Shown here: piece after piece, positions 60,701-64,000 of the stretch
Numbering within the stretch: position 1 is the first letter of the stretch
Layout: each line of letters starts with the position of its first letter
DNA from: Epinephelus fuscoguttatus
Lineage: Eukaryota > Chordata > Actinopteri > Perciformes > Serranidae
Reading direction: 5' to 3'
DNA: 64,000 bases
NCBI RefSeq assembly: GCF_011397635.1
Contig: NC_064771.1
Span: forward strand, 13,207,379 to 13,271,378
Program-made: the position numbers and the translations under genes
Notes under the pieces: model-generated
Seen by the model: the letters and a program-made list of their open reading frames with translations, nothing else
Databases searched by the model: none
What the model was told of the DNA's origin: nothing

Positions 60701-63683
60701 AAATCCCTTCATTTGTCAATACAAGGCTTTTTGTTAGGGAATATTTGCAGTACAGTCTTGTTGACAATTCAATAGCTTGCACGTAAATACAGTTGTCATA
60801 GCAGCAGGCGATGCAGCAACAACACTGGCTGTGTGAACACCACACACGTGTGGGTTGCAGCATTTCAGCAGTCACGTGCTGCTCACAGAGGCAGTTTGGC
60901 CAGGGCGTAGGAGTTAGTAAAATCTTCTGACAACATTTCACATAAATTTTATTTACAAAATATGTGCATTTGTAAATGCAGGCTTTGTGCAAGTTTGTTC
61001 ATGAGTCAGCTGTGGTAGTTTGACAGCTTAAGATGTTTAATATGTCTGTGTGGAAATCACCGAGAAGTTAACGATTCAAAAAATGCTGTACTACAACAGT
61101 TGCCTTTTACAGGAAAGGTTGATCCGTTGTTTATTGGTTGGTATATAAGTTAGCATATCAGAATGACAACTGAGTCATGAGAGATGATGATGTTTTTCAG
61201 CCAGCCACCTGTCTGCTATCTCTGCAGTTTCATTTCAAAACCACATTAACAGTAGTCAGCCATGGCAGTTTAGCTTCAGTGGGTGTTCCAACTGAGCACA
61301 GCTGAGGAAAAAACACATTTACTGTCAGTAAATATTCTCTGGGTAATACTGTGACTGTGGAGAAGATGCTCTGAGTCTGGATCAGTGTGCTAGACCACAT
61401 CAAGTCAATAACTCATCAAAAAAATATATATGTGAGGAAGAGAGTTGCTATAGCTCTTTTGTGTATCACTTTTAAAACCCTGCACAATTTCTAACTTCTG
61501 TTAACATGCACAGCTTCTCAGGTGACCACACGAACAGAACTTATTGACTGCTTGTCTGCATGTTGTCTGCATGAGCAGAGTTGAGAGAAATAATTGTGTC
61601 CTTACTCAAGGGCTCTCTTTCAGGTTGCTTCATCTCAAGCCTGTGTTGTCCATGTGTGTCTGCAGGTCCTTCGGGTTGGGGTGGTACTTCTCCAACTAGT
61701 CCTACAGTAGACAATGGCACGGCAGCTTGGGGAAAGCCCACTGATGCCCCTACAGGCTGGGGAGACCCTGACGATGCTGGAGGGAAGACAACGGGCTGGG
61801 GAAACCCTTCTCCCAACCCCATCAAATCTAGTGAGGAAAATCTAATCAAAACTAAAGCATATGTGGTGTAACCAGCTGAGAAATATTTGAATCACTGTAC
61901 TATCTGTGGGATATCCATATAACTTGATTTTGAGGATTGCATTGGTTGTGCTGGGTTAGACATTTGATGTATTGTATTTGGAACATTGGCACGCTTATAC
62001 GCCTTTAGTAGAATATACAGAAATGTACATATCCTAGTCTGATAGTGGCATTACGCATGACTCTTTTCTCCCACAGGTTCAAAGTCTATGCAAGATGGCT
62101 GGGGGGACAAAGAGGGCTCTGTGGCTGCCTCGCGCCACTCAAGCTGGGAGGACGAGGAGGAGGGAGGCGGCATGTGGAACAGCGCCGGCTCCCAGGGAAG
62201 CGGCTCGTCTTGGGGACAGGGAAGCAATGGGGGCTGGGGACAGAGCCACCCTGGGAAGAAGCCCAGCAACAAGGTTGGTTGCTGACAGGGAAAATAAATT
62301 TTGATAAAGGAGAAGTGCAAAAAAAAAAAAAGTATTTAAAAAAAAAAAAACAAAGTCATGACATCTGGGGCAGAAAAAAATGGTTTTCACTGGTTGTGTA
62401 TGGCAGGGTTATTGCATGTGTCTATATAATCATTTCACTGTTAAAACCATTGTAGAACTTTTGAAATCATGGTACGCTGGCTTTGTATTCATCTGTCAGG
62501 TTCCACTGAAGCCTGGCGGAGGAGACTCGTGGATGAGCCCCATCAACAGACAGTTCTCTAACATGGGACTGCTGGTAAGGAAAAAATCTCTCAGCATTTT
62601 AACTAAGTGTTATTGTGGCAGGGCGACGTTGAAACTCTCCTCTTTTCCAAATGCTTTGTTTTGTACCCACGCACTTATTTGCCAAAATGTACAGGTATTT
62701 AGCAGGTTAGTTGTTTCCTACATGATGCCGATGATGGTGGTGGTGATCATGATGATAATGGTGACCTTTTCTGCTGGACAGAACGATGATCCAAGTGGTC
62801 CAAACATTGACCTGGCTCCAGGATCCCTCCAGGAGAAGAAGATGGATGCGGAGAAAAGAGGCATGGGGATGGGGATGGGTATGAACGATTATAATGGAGA
62901 CATGAGGAAGGGAGGAAGAGGAGGAGGAGGGATGGCTTATCGTCCACCTGGTTCCAAAGAGGCAGCACCTGGGGATGCTGGGTCCTACTATGATAAGGTA
63001 TTGTCTTACTGCCACTGTAGAAGTCTTTGTCTTCTATGTTTTTCTCATGTCTAGATAACATTTTGTCATTTCTTACTATTCTTTATTACCTCTTGTGATT
63101 CTACCTTTTCTTCCTGGTCTGCCCCATTCCTCCCTGTCTCAATCTTCCCCACCCCCCGTTCACCACCACTCAAATTGGTCTCCCATTGGCTGTCACTGTG
63201 ACAGACCTTGCCTTTGACCAATCAGGATTGGTGCCTTGGGGAGGAGGGTCCTTGCTCTCTGTACTCACCACCCACTGTCTACAAGCCCCATTCCCTCTTC
63301 AACCACACTATTCCCTTTAGACAAGTAAGATAACTGCTCCTCTTGTTTCTGTCCTGCCATTTTTTTTTTTTTTTATTTTTTTTTTTTACATTAGGCTCTT
63401 GTAGTTTTGCGTTTTCTAAAAGAAATCATACAGTTAAACCCCCAAATTGTCCTTCCTCCAGTCTGTCATGTTCTGTGTAGTCTGTATGTTTTGTTTCATG
63501 TATATTTCTCCACTGTTATGAGTCCTCTGAGGTTTAATTTTTCATCTTCGATCACAGGGCGGTCACAGTATCTTTGGCAGTGGTGGAGGGATGGCTCAGT
63601 CAAGACACCAGCCAAGTGTCCCACCCATAAATCAGTCCCCAGGGATACGAGCGCAAGTGCCTCATCAGTTCCTGTCACCTCAG
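54795..63683 (+). CDS. tnrc6b: trinucleotide repeat-containing gene 6B protein (GW182 family), 5' part
   Basis: Argonaute-binding scaffold that recruits deadenylases for microRNA silencing in P-bodies. Coding exons: 54795-54851, 55929-55950, 56397-56840, 56956-59922, 61666-61830, 62077-62273, 62500-62574, 62782-62997, 63205-63324, 63558-63683. All are GT/AG and in phase (1463 residues), continuing off the window. In-frame TAG at 54789-54791, in the same exon, fixes the ATG. Landmarks are a charged N-terminus (1-26), [12 protein letters not shown] and [11 protein letters not shown] at about 123-149, and [12 protein letters not shown] at about 220-231. [15 protein letters not shown] lies at about 676-690, and [13 protein letters not shown] plus [10 protein letters not shown], within 1062-1102, form the conserved Argonaute-interaction block. 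A run of 14 Gln spans 1117-1130. The part SMQDGWGD through QFSNMGLL matches TNRC6B better than TNRC6A or 6C. The poly(A)-binding-protein motif, RRM and C-terminal silencing region are outside. Confidence 0.95.
56956..59922 (+). CDS. tnrc6b: giant GW-repeat exon of tnrc6b
   Basis: A single 2967-nt exon (residues about 175-1163) holds 33 tryptophans, mostly as GWG, AWG, GW or WG in Gly/Ser/Asn-rich, charged filler. These Trp residues insert into pockets of Argonaute PIWI domains. The part from about 58.86 to 59.34 kb is unusually glycine-rich (GGGG runs beside W), more than I recall for the human protein. Three long antisense frames over it are by-products of its G-rich composition. It starts after ttttcag at 56955 and ends at ATTA|GTAAGA. 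Confidence 0.93.
59781..59822 (+). repeat. tnrc6b: CAG/CAA repeat encoding polyglutamine in tnrc6b
   Basis: Fourteen consecutive CAG or CAA codons. The last eight are pure CAG, the part most likely to vary in length between individuals. The gene family takes its name from such repeats. Confidence 0.9.
59923..61665. other. tnrc6b intron, nothing else recognised
   Basis: A 1.7-kb intron between the giant exon and the exon at 61666. It has AT-rich runs at about 60026-60080. No open frame here has recognisable content. Confidence 0.6.
63360..63389. repeat. poly(T)-rich tract in a tnrc6b intron
   Basis: About 30 bases of T with one A, between the exons ending at 63324 and starting at 63558. Confidence 0.85.
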
Positions 63684-64000
63684 GTAGCGATGCTTTTGCT
63701 TTCACTCTGTGATGAGTATTCTTCCCAGCTGTCTACATGTTTCACGCTTTGCACTGACACAGGAAGTATGTGGGTTTACTGTCAGTGTTAAGCAGTTTAT
63801 TTTTGCCGCTAAGTAAACAGTTAAAAGCAGAGTTACTGAGGGCAATTTCTGTGGCTCTTCTTGATACGATCAGCTGGTCTGCTTTTGATGACATTTGTCG
63901 CTCCATGCTCGTCACATATATTGAATGTGAAAACTTGCAATGATGGAGAAACTGTTTTCTGTAAATTGTCTCCAATGTAATCATAGCATATGACCGGATC

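Overview
This window is nuclear genomic DNA from a teleost fish, probably a percomorph. The evidence is intron-split vertebrate genes with GT/AG junctions, long CA/GT microsatellites, and a dense load of interspersed repeats of the short palindromic and 'gctaacatgctaac' kinds familiar from percomorph genomes. The species cannot be named from the sequence. No bacterial genes, CRISPR arrays, rRNA or convincing tRNA genes were seen.

Layout. (1) 730-7691, + strand: the 3' part of sh3bp1, a RhoGAP, with eight exons; the 5' part lies left of the window. (2) 9805-12573, - strand: cdc42ep1 (Borg5), two coding exons, tail to tail with sh3bp1. A CpG-rich exon-like block at about 23.54-23.76 kb may be its non-coding first exon. 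(3) About 23.8-48.7 kb: no convincing gene. This stretch holds repeat copies, microsatellites, a decayed hAT-type element with a BED-finger exon, and one possible fragment of a multicopy gene family at 16.9 kb (inside the putative cdc42ep1 intron). (4) 48937-52213, - strand: a complete seven-exon gene for a 325-residue endonuclease IV (Nfo/APN1 type) AP endonuclease with all nine metal ligands and a basic N-terminal tail. (5) About 52.64 kb to the window end, + strand: tnrc6b (GW182 family), divergent from the endonuclease gene. Ten coding exons (1463 residues) are visible, including one 2967-nt exon; the 3' half runs off the right edge.

Functions. sh3bp1 and cdc42ep1 both act on Rho-family signalling: the first switches Rac/Cdc42 off, the second binds active Cdc42 and remodels actin and septins. 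Their human orthologues are close neighbours on 22q13.1, and TNRC6B lies on the same human band, so this window keeps an old linkage group. The endonuclease IV gene is the unusual member. It belongs to a base-excision repair family that, as far as I recall, mammals lack, and it shares a short head-to-head promoter interval with the microRNA effector gene tnrc6b.

All exon boundaries come from reading splice sites and phase by eye together with remembered family sequences. No alignment or transcript evidence was available.
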